Source: Legionella sp. (GTDB taxonomy: Bacteria; Pseudomonadota; Gammaproteobacteria; Legionellales; Legionellaceae). Taken from it: a stretch of 52,470 bases of DNA. Positions within the stretch are counted from its first letter, which is position 1. Each line of letters opens with the position of its first letter. This document shows, in pieces, positions 9,703 to 18,748 of the stretch. Under the pieces are notes generated by a model. The model made no database searches, had not been told where the DNA came from, and worked only from the letters and a program-made list of their open reading frames with translations. Where the stretch lies: positions 1 through 52,470 of the forward strand of contig PKDH01000049.1 in NCBI GenBank assembly GCA_002863045.1, in the 5' to 3' direction. Made by a program: the position numbers and the translations under genes.

Positions 9703-10323
9703 ATGGCTAGGTATTTAGGTCCAAAATGTAAATTGTCTCGAAGAGAAGGCACTGATTTATTAAATAAAAGCGGCGTACGTGATTTAAAATCAAAATGTAA
9801 GCTTGAAAAACAACCAGGTCAACATGGTGAAAAAAAAGCACGTTTAAGTGATTATGGTGTGCAATTACGAGAAAAACAGAAAATTCGTCGATATTATGAT
9901 GTTCTTGAAAAACAATTTCGCAATTATTATAAAAAAGCTTCTAAGCAAAATGGTTCAACCGGTGAAAATCTAATGACGTTATTAGAGTGCCGTTTAGATA
10001 ATGTTGTTTATCGCATGGGTTTTGCTAGTACGCGGGCTGAAGCAAGACAATTAGTGTCCCATAAAGCGATTTTGGTTAATGATTGTGTGGTGAATATCGC
10101 ATCCTATGCTTTAAAAAAAGGTGATATCGTTTCTATTAGACGGAAAGCTTCTACCCAAGGGCGAATCAAAGCAGCAGTGGCACTTTCTGAGCAACGTGCA
10201 TCATGTGATTGGTTAACGGTCGATTCTAATCTCTTAAAGGGTTCTTTCGTATCTACACCGACACTTTCTGACTTATCTGCTGATTTTAATGTCAATTTGG
10301 TTGTAGAACTCTACTCTAAGTAA
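9703..10323 (+). CDS. rpsD: 30S ribosomal protein S4
   Basis: S4 nucleates assembly of the 5' domain of 16S rRNA. In E. coli it also autoregulates the alpha operon. The 206-residue sequence begins [16 protein letters not shown]. It carries the S4 RNA-binding domain around residues 95-160 ([25 protein letters not shown], split) and the C-terminal [18 protein letters not shown] end. Length and context are normal. Confidence 0.98.
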   Translation: MARYLGPKCKLSRREGTDLLNKSGVRDLKSKCKLEKQPGQHGEKKARLSDYGVQLREKQKIRRYYDVLEKQFRNYYKKASKQNGSTGENLMTLLECRLDNVVYRMGFASTRAEARQLVSHKAILVNDCVVNIASYALKKGDIVSIRRKASTQGRIKAAVALSEQRASCDWLTVDSNLLKGSFVSTPTLSDLSADFNVNLVVELYSK

Positions 10324-10342
10324 GCTCGGAGAATTTTACCAA

Positions 10343-11335
10343 ATGTATAGTGAAATAAACGAAATGTTAACGCCTTCTGTACTTAAAGTACAAAGTGAAT
10401 CTAAATATCATTCTAAAATTATCCTAGAACCCTTGGAGCGCGGCTACGGACATACCCTAGGTAATGCTCTTCGACGCATCCTTTTATCATCTATGCCAGG
10501 TTGGGCTGTTACTGAGGTTTCTATTGCAGGTGTCTTACATGAATATGGTAGCATTGAAGGAGTTAAAGAAGATGTTATTGATATCTTATTAAATTTAAAA
10601 CAGCTAGCAATCATCGTTGGTAGTGGTTCAGAAACAACATTGCATCTTGAAAAATCAGGCCCAGGTGTTGTGACAGCTGCTGACATTGAACTATCTAATG
10701 ATCAGACCATTGTCAATCCTAATTTAGTTATTGCCCATTTGAATGAAAATGGTCAGTTGGATATGACACTTACCATTAAAAAAGGCGTTGGTTTTCATTC
10801 TACTGACTCTCAAGCTACGGTTTTTGAAGAAGAATATGAAGAAAAGTCTGTTGGTAAATTGAAAATTGATAATTCCTTTTCACCGGTGATTAAAGTTGCT
10901 TATATTGTAGATAGTGCTCGTGTAGAAAATCGTACAAACTTAGATAAATTAACCATTGATTTACAAACTGACGGTACGCTTGATCCTGAGGAAGCCATTC
11001 GCATTGCTGCATCTATCTTACAACGACAATTACATACTTTTGTTAATATGAAGTTTGAAGAAGCAAAGCATGATAACAAAGAGAGTAATGATTTTGATCC
11101 CATATTATTACGTCCTGTTGATGATTTAGAGTTAACAGTTCGTTCAGCTAATTGTTTGAAAGCTGAAAATATTTTTTATATTGGCGATCTTGTACAAAAA
11201 TCTGAAAATGAATTATTAAAAACCCCCAATCTAGGTAAAAAGTCCTTAACTGAAATTAAAGATGTTTTAGCATCTCGTGCATTGTCGTTAGGAATGAAAC
11301 TTGAGAATTGGCCGCCGGCAAATCTTGGCGATTAA
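10343..11335 (+). CDS. rpoA: RNA polymerase subunit alpha
   Basis: The alpha subunit dimerises to start assembly of RNA polymerase and binds UP elements and activators through its C-terminal domain. The 330-residue protein has the N-terminal assembly domain with [20 protein letters not shown] near residue 35. An acidic linker follows, around residues 235-250, and then the C-terminal domain with helix-hairpin-helix motifs ([31 protein letters not shown]). It is followed by rplQ after 15 bases. Confidence 0.98.
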   Translation: MYSEINEMLTPSVLKVQSESKYHSKIILEPLERGYGHTLGNALRRILLSSMPGWAVTEVSIAGVLHEYGSIEGVKEDVIDILLNLKQLAIIVGSGSETTLHLEKSGPGVVTAADIELSNDQTIVNPNLVIAHLNENGQLDMTLTIKKGVGFHSTDSQATVFEEEYEEKSVGKLKIDNSFSPVIKVAYIVDSARVENRTNLDKLTIDLQTDGTLDPEEAIRIAASILQRQLHTFVNMKFEEAKHDNKESNDFDPILLRPVDDLELTVRSANCLKAENIFYIGDLVQKSENELLKTPNLGKKSLTEIKDVLASRALSLGMKLENWPPANLGD

Positions 11336-11350
11336 GATTAGGAGTTATAC

Positions 11351-11734
11351 ATGCGTCATCGAAATTCTGGTCGAAAATTTGGCCGTACAAGCAGTCATCG
11401 TAAAGCGATGTTTTCTAATTTATGCTGTTCTTTAATCGAGCATGAGCAAATTAAAACAACTTTAGCTAAAGCTAAAGAATTACGCCGTTATATTGAGCCT
11501 CTGATCACGGTTGGTAAAACTGATTCAGTTGCATCTCGTCGCCATGTTTTTAATCAATTACGTTCGAAATCGGCTGTAGGTAAACTATTTACAACACTTG
11601 GTCCAAGATTTGTTGAGCGACCAGGTGGTTATGTGCGTGTTTTAAAATGTGGTTTTCGTGTAGGTGACAATGCGCCTATGGCAGTTGTGCAGTTGATGGA
11701 TAGACCTGAAAAAGTTGAGCATGACGAAGAATAA
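11351..11734 (+). CDS. rplQ: 50S ribosomal protein L17
   Basis: L17 lies near the exit tunnel. The 127-residue sequence begins [24 protein letters not shown], the family start, and contains [16 protein letters not shown] near residue 85. It is the last gene of the alpha operon and is followed within 20 bases by an intrinsic terminator. Confidence 0.98.
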   Translation: MRHRNSGRKFGRTSSHRKAMFSNLCCSLIEHEQIKTTLAKAKELRRYIEPLITVGKTDSVASRRHVFNQLRSKSAVGKLFTTLGPRFVERPGGYVRVLKCGFRVGDNAPMAVVQLMDRPEKVEHDEE

Positions 11735-11750
11735 ATTAAATACTGATAAA

Positions 11751-11782
11751 AAAAGCTTAGCAACTCGCTAGGCTTTTTTTTT
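11751..11782 (+). terminator. Intrinsic terminator of the ribosomal cluster
   Basis: AAAAGCTTAGC (11751-11761) pairs with GCTAGGCTTTT (11767-11777), including one G-U pair, around a five-base loop. The 3' arm continues into an uninterrupted run of nine T residues ending at 11782. This is a standard rho-independent terminator placed directly behind rplQ. Confidence 0.88.
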
Positions 11783-12052
11783 GCGTATTTATCACCCATT
11801 CTTTGTATAAAATCATTATTTTACTACATCTTCAAGCTGACTTTTTGTGACTTATTTGGTGTTGATGCATCAGATTTAATTTATGTAATAGTGCCGGACA
11901 AATCGCGGAAAGCAGAGATGGAAAGTTATGATATCAAGTTATTTCATGATACCAGGTTTTTTGCAGCGGTTTTATTATTTTATCGTTAGGTTTTTACCTT
12001 TAAAATTTTATTATTACCAAAAATTTTCAGTTATATTAAAAAGTTATTTGTC
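11783..12052. other. Intergenic region without recognised gene
   Basis: This AT-rich stretch lies between the rplQ terminator and the promoter of the S41 protease gene. I see no open frame with a plausible start and ribosome binding site, no convincing RNA gene and no long repeat. It could hold the enhancer sites expected for the sigma-54 promoter just downstream, but I cannot identify them. Confidence 0.4.
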
Positions 12053-12069
12053 TTGGCATTATATTTGCT
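12053..12069 (+). promoter_or_regulatory. Predicted sigma-54 (RpoN) promoter of the S41 protease gene
   Basis: TTGGCA (12053-12058), six bases, then TTGCT (12065-12069) matches the -24/-12 RpoN consensus, with GG and GC ten bases apart. Only the C after TGGCA is replaced by T. The expected start point is near 12080, followed by a 40-base leader with AGGAGA before the ATG at 12120. No good sigma-70 hexamer pair competes here. Confidence 0.6.
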
Positions 12070-12119
12070 ACATCTTTTTATCGAGACTCAAAATATGAGT
12101 TTTATAAGAGGAGACAAGC

Positions 12120-13415
12120 ATGCCGCATAAACGGATTTTAACCAACCTAAGCATCCTATTTCTTATATATATATTGAATTTTTCTTCTTGTTTGGCAGAT
12201 GATTCATCGCCAAATAAAGAAGATATACAACGCTTTGCTAACACGCTTTATCAAATTAAGCAATATTATGTGTCGAAAGTAAATGATTCGGAATTATTTG
12301 ATAATGCCATCCGTGGCATGTTAAATGGTCTTGATCCGCATTCAACCTATTTAAATGATAATGACTATAAAGAACTAGAAATTGCCGCTAGCGGCAATTT
12401 TGCCGGATTGGGTATTGAAGTAACTACTGATAATGGTGTTATAAAAATTGTAACGCCCCTTGTGGATGGGCCGGCTTATCGTGCTGGCATCAAGCCTGGT
12501 GATTACATTTTAAAAATTGATTCTCATGTAACCCAGGGTTTATCACTTGAGCAAGCAGTTAAGTTGATGCGTGGTAAAACTAACTCAACAGTTAAATTAG
12601 TCATTGTGCGCAAAGATCAAAAAAAACCATTATTTTTTGATATAAAGCGTGAAAAAATAGCCATGAAAAGTGTGGCGAGCAAATTATTAAATGGCCACTT
12701 TGGTTATATTCGCTTAGCGCAATTTCAAGAAAATACAGCCAAAGACATGCAAGCGGCTGTAGCAGGGCTTGAATTAGAATCACATGGACGCTTGAAAGGA
12801 TTAATTCTTGATCTGCGCAATAATCCAGGTGGACTATTAAACAGTGCCATTGAAGTGGCGGATGCTTTTATCGATAGTAATCACCAAAAAAAACTAATTG
12901 TGTACACAGAAGGTCGTTTACCTGAAACAAAATTTACGGCGCTAGCAACACCTGGTGATATATTACACAGAGCACCTTTGGTGGTATTAATTAATAGTGG
13001 TTCAGCTTCAGCTGCTGAAATTGTAGCGGGTGCGCTAAAAGATAATAAGCGCGCATTGATGCTTGGTACGCAAAGTTTTGGTAAGGGTTCGGTACAAACC
13101 GTTATTCCCTTAAGCGAGCATCAAGCCATTAAACTTACTACCGCATTGTATTACACGCCCTCAGGTACTTCGATTCAAGCCAAAGGCATCACACCTGATA
13201 TTGTTATTCGTGATTTGCATATACCAAAAGAAGGTAATAATCCGTTGATTGATTACAATGAAGCCAGTTTAAGTGGCCATTTGGTGGCAAAGCCGACCAA
13301 AAAAACCATCGTTAAGCTTGCCCAAAAAGATAATCAAGATTTAATTAACGAAGATTTCCAACTATATTCAGCGCTTACTATTTTGCAGAGTTTGGGTTTA
13401 CAAGCCCAAAGATAA
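12120..13415 (+). CDS. ctpA: S41 family C-terminal processing protease (CtpA type)
   Basis: A periplasmic serine protease that cuts proteins at their C-terminal end, probably acting on envelope proteins. The 431-residue product has a signal peptide (hydrophobic stretch at residues 10-24, ending near SCLADD) and a PDZ domain around residues 85-175 (FAGLGIEVTT, GPAYRAGIKPGDYI). A peptidase S41 domain follows with NSGSASAAEIVAGALKDN, holding the nucleophile serine, and SFGKGSVQTVIPL, holding the general-base lysine. Length and order match short CtpA proteins. The gene stands alone behind a sigma-54-type promoter. The exact substrate is unknown. Confidence 0.9.
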   Translation: MPHKRILTNLSILFLIYILNFSSCLADDSSPNKEDIQRFANTLYQIKQYYVSKVNDSELFDNAIRGMLNGLDPHSTYLNDNDYKELEIAASGNFAGLGIEVTTDNGVIKIVTPLVDGPAYRAGIKPGDYILKIDSHVTQGLSLEQAVKLMRGKTNSTVKLVIVRKDQKKPLFFDIKREKIAMKSVASKLLNGHFGYIRLAQFQENTAKDMQAAVAGLELESHGRLKGLILDLRNNPGGLLNSAIEVADAFIDSNHQKKLIVYTEGRLPETKFTALATPGDILHRAPLVVLINSGSASAAEIVAGALKDNKRALMLGTQSFGKGSVQTVIPLSEHQAIKLTTALYYTPSGTSIQAKGITPDIVIRDLHIPKEGNNPLIDYNEASLSGHLVAKPTKKTIVKLAQKDNQDLINEDFQLYSALTILQSLGLQAQR

Positions 13416-13421
13416 TTAGTT

Positions 13422-13634
13422 TTATGCAAGCAGTACAGCTACTTGATAAGTTAAAATATTTGGCGTGGCGGAGGTTTGTTTGGCCATAAGTTGACAATGT
13501 TGTAATCGTTTGACCGGGTCAGGCTCGGTTAAACAGGCTTGTTGATGGTCATTTGCAAATGTAGTAGTTAAGGTAAACTCCTGAGCGTAAACATTCATTG
13601 ACCATAGGCTTATCATCATAATAACGTATTTCAT
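13422..13634 (-). CDS. Small putative exported protein, 70 residues
   Basis: I do not recognise this protein. It begins with a short signal-like segment (MKYVIMMISLWSMNVYA, then QE), followed by a polar region with two cysteines at about residues 34 and 47. The cysteines are separated by an acidic and basic helix-like stretch. It runs opposite to ctpA and stops seven bases from it. Its short size and lack of homology evidence keep confidence moderate; a chance frame is possible. Confidence 0.45.
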   Translation of the reverse strand: MKYVIMMISLWSMNVYAQEFTLTTTFANDHQQACLTEPDPVKRLQHCQLMAKQTSATPNILTYQVAVLLA

Positions 13635-13664
13635 AGAAATCTCATGTAGGATGGGGGGTTATGA

Positions 13665-13694
13665 TTACGTATTTTGTCGTAATTGCGTTACAAT
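13665..13694 (+). promoter_or_regulatory. Possible queC promoter with short inverted repeat
   Basis: ATTACG (13665-13670 area) and CGTAAT about eight bases later form a six-bp inverted repeat, and TACAAT at 13689-13694 is a fair -10 hexamer. No convincing -35 hexamer is seen. It lies in the divergent region between queC and the small exported protein. The call is weak. Confidence 0.25.
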
Positions 13695-13726
13695 CACGGG
13701 CCTAGTTAATCATAATTTTGTGCTAA

Positions 13727-14521
13727 ATGACAGTGAAAAAAACAGCAATACTTGCCTTAAGTGGTGGCTTGGATTCGTCTTCTTTATTATTACATTTATT
13801 ACGTGAGCAGTATGAGGTGCATGCCATTTCATTTTTATATGGCCAAAAGCATCAAGTTGAGCTTGAAAAAGCGCAAGAACTCATTGATTATTTGCGTGAA
13901 CATCAATTATCGGTCAAACACTCTTTGCTTCATTTAGAAGGACTCAAAGCATTGCTTTTTTCAGCACTTACAACCGAGAGTGCTGAAATTCCTGAAGGAC
14001 ATTATTCTCAAGAATCAATGCGTGCCACCGTAGTTCCTAATCGCAATAAAATATTTTTATCAATTTTACAAGCAGCAGCTTTATCGCATGCTAATTTGCA
14101 TCAAGAGCCTGTAAAAATTGCTCTGGGTATTCATGCCGGTGATGAACATACTTATCCTGATTGTCGAGGTGATTTTATTACGCAAGATTTTGCAGCATTT
14201 CACTCAGGCAATTGGCAAAGTACCAAGGTTGAGCCTTACCTGCCTTATTTAAATTATGTGAAATACGATATTTTAAAAGATGGCATGCGTTCTTGTGAAG
14301 TACTTGGATTATCCTTTGATGAAGTCTATCGACGCACGATTACTTCCTATCATCCTAATGCTAGAGGCATATCTGATTATAAATCGGGCGCATCAGTTGC
14401 ACGTATTGAGGCATTTATGCAATTAAATCGTCAAGACCCTATCACTTATGCAGATGACACTGGGTTAGTGACCTGGGAGACGGTTCAGCAGTATGTATCA
14501 GCGGTACTAAAACATCCCTAA
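13727..14521 (+). CDS. queC: QueC-like 7-cyano-7-deazaguanine synthase without zinc cysteines
   Basis: QueC converts carboxy-deazaguanine to preQ0 with ATP and ammonia, a step of queuosine synthesis. The 264-residue product has the PP-loop SGGLDS (residues 12-17), VPNRNKIFLS and GDEHTYPDCRGDF, all typical of QueC. The usual C-terminal zinc site, four cysteines before RxxAF, is absent. Residues 204-230 keep RIEAF but have serine, tyrosine, lysine and alanine where cysteines belong; the only cysteines are 146 and 190. It may be a divergent QueC with a changed role, such as a deazaguanine-transferring relative. No queD or queE is adjacent. Confidence 0.75.
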   Translation: MTVKKTAILALSGGLDSSSLLLHLLREQYEVHAISFLYGQKHQVELEKAQELIDYLREHQLSVKHSLLHLEGLKALLFSALTTESAEIPEGHYSQESMRATVVPNRNKIFLSILQAAALSHANLHQEPVKIALGIHAGDEHTYPDCRGDFITQDFAAFHSGNWQSTKVEPYLPYLNYVKYDILKDGMRSCEVLGLSFDEVYRRTITSYHPNARGISDYKSGASVARIEAFMQLNRQDPITYADDTGLVTWETVQQYVSAVLKHP

Positions 14522-14547
14522 AGCAGAGTTGATGCCTGCTTTAGGGA
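14515..14547. terminator. Bidirectional hairpin between convergent genes
   Basis: A 12-bp perfect inverted repeat, TCCCTAAAGCAG (14515-14526) and its complement at 14536-14547, has a nine-base loop. It overlaps the queC stop codon and lies ten bases from the end of the convergent peptidase gene. There is no long T tract, so it may act as an mRNA-stabilising end or a weak two-way terminator. Confidence 0.6.
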
Positions 14548-14556
14548 TAAGCTTAC

Positions 14557-15756
14557 TTACATTTTCTCTGCAGCAAGTTCTAAAGCCAATGCCACACCTA
14601 ATTTGGTAAAATTTAAGATATGTTCAGGCGTTAATTTATCAATGGTATCCTCTGAGGTATGAATGGCACGGTTATGGTGTTCAAAATCTGTTTCACAAGG
14701 AAAAGCTGCAGGAATACCGGCATCATGCCAAGAAGCGTGATCGCTACAGCCATAGCCGCAGGTCGCAGTTTTAACAGGCACATGCAGATAATAAGTGATG
14801 AGTTTACTGATAAAGGTTGTTAATGTTTGGTCTGTATAATCTTTATAGACCCACATGGTGCTATCATTCGGCGACATACGATATCCTATCATATCAAATT
14901 GAATGGCGGCTTTAACCGAAATTTTCTTATCTAGAAAATCTTGTACCACATATTGCGAACCGACTAACCCACGCTCTTCAGCAGCATACCAGATAAAGTA
15001 AACCGGATGTTCAAGTTTATAGGGTGAGTTCATTAAAATACGCGCCATTTCCATAATACCCGCTGACCCACTGCCATCATCCCCGGCTCCTGGCATGAGA
15101 CCATCTAAAGTATCCATATGCGCCCCAATTACCACCGCGGGTGTGGTTAAATCTTTACCAATAACAGTAACAAGAGAAGGCTGGCGATAATAGCTACCGG
15201 TTTTGACAAAATACGTCTGAGTATCTTGGCGATGAGCATCAAAAGCCAATTGTTCAAATTGATTTTTGAGCCAATTGGCGGTATCAACGCCTAGTTGTTT
15301 TGTGGCTGAGCGATTACGAAATTTGGTTAACTGCGTCAGTGTGGTCATAACTTTATCAATATTGACTTGTGAAAGCGCCTCAAATACTTCATCAGAATGC
15401 TGGATGGCATAAGATGCGCGCGTAGGAAACATCTTTTTGGATGGTTTTTGCAGCAAATACTGACTTTTATGGGTTAAGGTAGCGCCTGGTAGGGTGGGTA
15501 ACATGTCAGTGACATTCATAAAACGACCGCAATGAAATTTATCAGCCAGTTTGGTAAGTTTTTGAAGTTTGCGGCTGGCCAAATCAATGACTTGAAAATC
15601 ACGATTTTGCGCGAGTATGGTGTAGTTAAAAGGTATATGTTGGGCTAAACAACGAGTAATTTGTAATTGTTCTTGTGCTGGTAACGGGGCGGCGATACTG
15701 GTGGTGTGTAGAATGCATCCTACTGATAAACTGCTTATCCATGTGACAATACGCAT
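14557..15756 (-). CDS. Secreted M28 family zinc aminopeptidase
   Basis: A two-zinc exopeptidase of the leucyl aminopeptidase (M28) type, exported to the periplasm or outside. An N-terminal hydrophobic signal (WISSLSVGCILHTTSIAAP) is followed by a pro-region. The metal and catalytic residues are visible: GAHMDTLDG, GAGDDGSGSAG, AAEERGLVGSQ, FDMIGYR and SEDTIDKL, with the last zinc histidine in RAIHTSED. The CGYGCSDH segment has the paired cysteines seen in secreted relatives. An ATG at 15756 with AAGGAGA upstream is chosen; GTG at 15759 is possible. It resembles Legionella and Vibrio secreted aminopeptidases. The substrate is not determined. Confidence 0.88.
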   Translation of the reverse strand: MRIVTWISSLSVGCILHTTSIAAPLPAQEQLQITRCLAQHIPFNYTILAQNRDFQVIDLASRKLQKLTKLADKFHCGRFMNVTDMLPTLPGATLTHKSQYLLQKPSKKMFPTRASYAIQHSDEVFEALSQVNIDKVMTTLTQLTKFRNRSATKQLGVDTANWLKNQFEQLAFDAHRQDTQTYFVKTGSYYRQPSLVTVIGKDLTTPAVVIGAHMDTLDGLMPGAGDDGSGSAGIMEMARILMNSPYKLEHPVYFIWYAAEERGLVGSQYVVQDFLDKKISVKAAIQFDMIGYRMSPNDSTMWVYKDYTDQTLTTFISKLITYYLHVPVKTATCGYGCSDHASWHDAGIPAAFPCETDFEHHNRAIHTSEDTIDKLTPEHILNFTKLGVALALELAAEKM

Positions 15757-15850
15757 CACTTCTCCTTAAAAGTTATCGGTTAACGCCGGTCAGTATCGCA
15801 TGAAAGTCTACGACTCACTACTTTTTCATCGTATAATATTGAAAATTTAT

Positions 15851-15865
15851 TGATAATCATTTGCA
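15851..15865. promoter_or_regulatory. Fur-like box upstream of the His-rich membrane protein gene
   Basis: TGATAAT-C-ATTTGCA matches 12 of the 14 arm positions of the 7-1-7 Fur inverted repeat (TGATAATnATTATCA). A TATAAA hexamer follows at 15871-15876, and TTGATA at 15850-15855 overlaps the box as a possible -35. The site lies between divergent genes and is closer to the membrane protein gene at 15911. Confidence 0.5.
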
Positions 15866-15910
15866 TTTGATATAAAGTATCTATTTTAAATATTGACCAT
15901 TAAATAAACA

Positions 15911-18334
15911 ATGAAACTAAAAAAAATTCCTTATTATGTGCTGCTTGCTTCTTCAGTTATTGGTGCCACGGTGGTATTGGCTTTTTTAAGTTTTGCGGGC
16001 ATGCTCGCTCTTAGTCATTTATTAATCCTAGGGTTATTCGTATCTGCCTTAACCATCTATGAAAGTGAAATTTATTATCAAAATATTAAAGGGGCACTCA
16101 ATAAGCTATTTTTTAAATCTAATTACCTTAAACATCGTTTGAGTGAAGAATTTTTATGTGATTTTTATAAAAACTACCCGCTAACCCTTGAATTTACCAC
16201 CAAAGAAGCATTTGACGAATTAGAGAATATAGACCCTTATAAAATTTATATGTATGTTGAAGAAGAGGCGGGGGAGCCTAAGCTGCAATATGCTCAAAGT
16301 AACACCGGTGCAAAAGAGCCACAGACTTTTTTAGGCCTTAACTGCGTTGAAAAAAGTGCGCTAGCACAATACTTAGCAAAGCCCGCTGATAAGCGTCAAT
16401 CTTTACCGCTTGACTTTCAAGAAAAAATAAAGTCCTGTTTACCAGAAAAATACCGCGCTAAAATAACGCTTGACCAACCCAAAGTGCCGCAATTTTTTAT
16501 AGATTACGCGGCAGAATTAAGCCGCTTAGCGCCTTTTGAACATCATCATTTAAGCAAAGAATCGCAGGCTCAAAAAGCCCAGATAGAAAAGCGCATTAAA
16601 CATATGGAGCGTTTTTTTGTGCGGCAATTATTCAATGATGAAGCTCATTGTTTGCAACTTGTAACCCAGGCTGAAAAACCATCCAACCCTGATAGGGGAC
16701 GCATCTATTTATATGTTGAGCAGGAAGAGAAATTAGCCATAACTTTTATTAATCATAAAGGTCGTCAAGATAAAGTTTTTGATGAAGCAGCAGATGAAAA
16801 TTCAGCGGCAATTATAGTAAAAATACAAAATAATGAGGCATTGGATGCATCTGAGCGCCGTCAAATTATGCGTTTTTGTCAGCGATTTAATGTGCAATTA
16901 CATCATTCAACCTATAAAACTGAGTTACAAGACTGGCTGCGTCAGCATGGTCAACAAGAACTTATTTCGCGTTTTAAAAGTCGGCGCTTATTGTTTCATA
17001 AAGTTAAATTATTTAGCCTGTTTTCAGGATTTTTTACAGGCCTTAGTACCAGCTATTTACTGTTGAGTGAATTTGCTGCCATTCCTTTTTTAGCCGCCAT
17101 TCCTTTAAGTTTTTTACCCTTTATCATTGTACCTTTAGCGGTTGTAGCCGGGCTTTCCTATACGCTGTTAATTTATAATGCGGTAACAGATATGATTAAT
17201 AACCGTACTTTGCAAACTTGGTGGCAAAAACTTAAAAATGATTTCAAGCAAGGACTTAACTGGCGCAATAGTTTGATGGCTTTAGCATCCATTGCGCTGA
17301 TTGCTTTGGCCATTGCCCTGACGTTATGCACAGCTGGTACGTGGTGGACTGTGGCCAAACATTCGGCTCCAATATTTAACTGGATGCGGCGCATACCAAG
17401 TGTGGTGATGGGGATAATAAATCCGCTGGCTACAGGGTTAGCGGCATTAATTTTTAACGTTCAAAATACCTATGAAACCTTTACAATATTAAATGAAGCC
17501 ATGCAGCAAAAAGGCTTTTTCTTAAGTCGCATGTGGCAGCAAACCAAAACAAGTTTTAATAATCTAAGGGCGCAAGAAACAACGTGGCAGTTGCTTAACC
17601 CATTTCGTTTATTGCTCAAAGTTACTTTTATGCCGCTGCGTATTGTGTTGTTTTTAGGTCATTTGATTAGTATTGGTGTTACGGCCGATAGAGTGCCTGG
17701 TATTCCGGCAATCGCCTCAGCATTGCTTGGTATCGTCAGTGAGGGCTTTGAGGATTTGCATTATTTTGTGGGACATGAGCATGAACATACTCATCACCAC
17801 CATACCGCTGCTAAAGCCGCGCATCATCATTTAAAAGCGCATTTAACGGCACACGGCCATGACCATAGCGATGACATTCCGACCAAAATTTTAAAATATT
17901 TATTCTACCCATTATTTGGTTTAGCAGCACTTTGGGATTGGGGGACTAGCAAAAACCTATCTTTAGAAAAAGCTTGGTATCGCCAAACTGGGCAACAAGC
18001 ACCCCATGATGTGCCTGATCAGGTTCAAGTAGCTTCGGCTAGTTGGCAAAAAACATATGCACTCAATATCATTCATCCAGCACTCAGCAAACTTACCAGC
18101 CAAAAAAAGCTTAATAGCGATGAACAAAACATGCTGGAAGCGTTCGAACATTTAGAGCAAACCTTACAAGCGGTTAAAGATGAGGATAAGGATGGATTAG
18201 AGCAAGCTTTAAAGAGGGCAATGCCATCATTACAACTCAAGCATACGCATCGCTTTTGGCCAAGCTCAACAAAAGCCACACAAAAAGCCTGTCATAAACT
18301 ACAAAAGATGGTAGCGCCAGCGATGGCAGGTTGA
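15911..18334 (+). CDS. Large multi-spanning membrane protein with His-rich loop, unknown function
   Basis: I do not recognise the family. The 807-residue protein has a paired membrane segment at residues 9-50 and a long soluble region at 51-360 rich in charged residues. Hydrophobic segments follow around 366-425, 453-482, 497-517 and 570-610. Residues 617-652 contain fifteen histidines, as in metal-binding loops of zinc or cation transporters, but no transporter motif is visible. The C-terminal 130 residues are helical and polar. A Fur-like box precedes it, so metal-dependent expression is plausible. It could alternatively be a translocated effector. Neighbours give no functional clue. Confidence 0.7.
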   Translation: MKLKKIPYYVLLASSVIGATVVLAFLSFAGMLALSHLLILGLFVSALTIYESEIYYQNIKGALNKLFFKSNYLKHRLSEEFLCDFYKNYPLTLEFTTKEAFDELENIDPYKIYMYVEEEAGEPKLQYAQSNTGAKEPQTFLGLNCVEKSALAQYLAKPADKRQSLPLDFQEKIKSCLPEKYRAKITLDQPKVPQFFIDYAAELSRLAPFEHHHLSKESQAQKAQIEKRIKHMERFFVRQLFNDEAHCLQLVTQAEKPSNPDRGRIYLYVEQEEKLAITFINHKGRQDKVFDEAADENSAAIIVKIQNNEALDASERRQIMRFCQRFNVQLHHSTYKTELQDWLRQHGQQELISRFKSRRLLFHKVKLFSLFSGFFTGLSTSYLLLSEFAAIPFLAAIPLSFLPFIIVPLAVVAGLSYTLLIYNAVTDMINNRTLQTWWQKLKNDFKQGLNWRNSLMALASIALIALAIALTLCTAGTWWTVAKHSAPIFNWMRRIPSVVMGIINPLATGLAALIFNVQNTYETFTILNEAMQQKGFFLSRMWQQTKTSFNNLRAQETTWQLLNPFRLLLKVTFMPLRIVLFLGHLISIGVTADRVPGIPAIASALLGIVSEGFEDLHYFVGHEHEHTHHHHTAAKAAHHHLKAHLTAHGHDHSDDIPTKILKYLFYPLFGLAALWDWGTSKNLSLEKAWYRQTGQQAPHDVPDQVQVASASWQKTYALNIIHPALSKLTSQKKLNSDEQNMLEAFEHLEQTLQAVKDEDKDGLEQALKRAMPSLQLKHTHRFWPSSTKATQKACHKLQKMVAPAMAG

Positions 18335-18345
18335 GGATTAAAACC

Positions 18346-18660
18346 ATGGTAAAGCGATATGATGATTTCTTTTCCTAACCATGCGGGGAGGCAATAATTA
18401 ATACCGCACTTTGAAATCCATTAGTATTTAAACGTTTATTTAAAGCAGTTTACGAATTGGATTTAATCAATAATATTCCTAAATTTAGGCAATATGATGA
18501 TATATTTAATTAACCTATTATTGATGAAATTTTCGAAGCGGCTAAACCATATGCTCGGCAAGGAAGTAAAATATAAATAAGAAAAAATGCTCGTATGCTT
18601 GTTCAAGCTAAAACAACAAGAACAAATGCATCATTTTTTGGTAAGCATGGTAAACGATAG
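18346..18660 (+). pseudogene. Decayed protein-coding gene with four in-frame stops
   Basis: An ATG at 18346 with GAGG upstream opens a 104-codon frame. It keeps protein-like sequence (KRLFKAVYELDLINNIPKF, DEIFEAAKPYARQGSK, ARMLVQAKTTRTNASFFGK) to a TAG at 18658. Stops interrupt it at 18376 (TAA), 18412 (TGA), 18511 (TAA) and 18574 (TAA), all without a frameshift. I cannot name the parent protein. A perfect hairpin overlaps its end. Chance similarity to coding sequence is not excluded. Confidence 0.45.
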
Positions 18661-18685
18661 ATATCATTTTGCTATCTATCGTTTA
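18651..18685. terminator. Perfect 13-bp hairpin at the pseudogene end
   Basis: TAAACGATAGATA (18651-18663) is the exact reverse complement of 18673-18685, with a nine-base loop. It covers the TAG of the decayed gene and lies about 60 bases before the end of the gene coming from the other side. It has no long T run on either strand, so it is a possible two-way terminator or a remnant of one. Confidence 0.5.
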
Positions 18686-18748
18686 TCTCAGTATTAGATA
18701 TAAATTGATAGCATTAATGTCTGTATCGTTGATTACGCTCTTAATGAC

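Noticed and set aside
13635..13726. preQ1 riboswitch before queC
   Set aside because: The short leader has no preQ1-type pseudoknot pattern; only a small inverted repeat and a -10 hexamer are visible.
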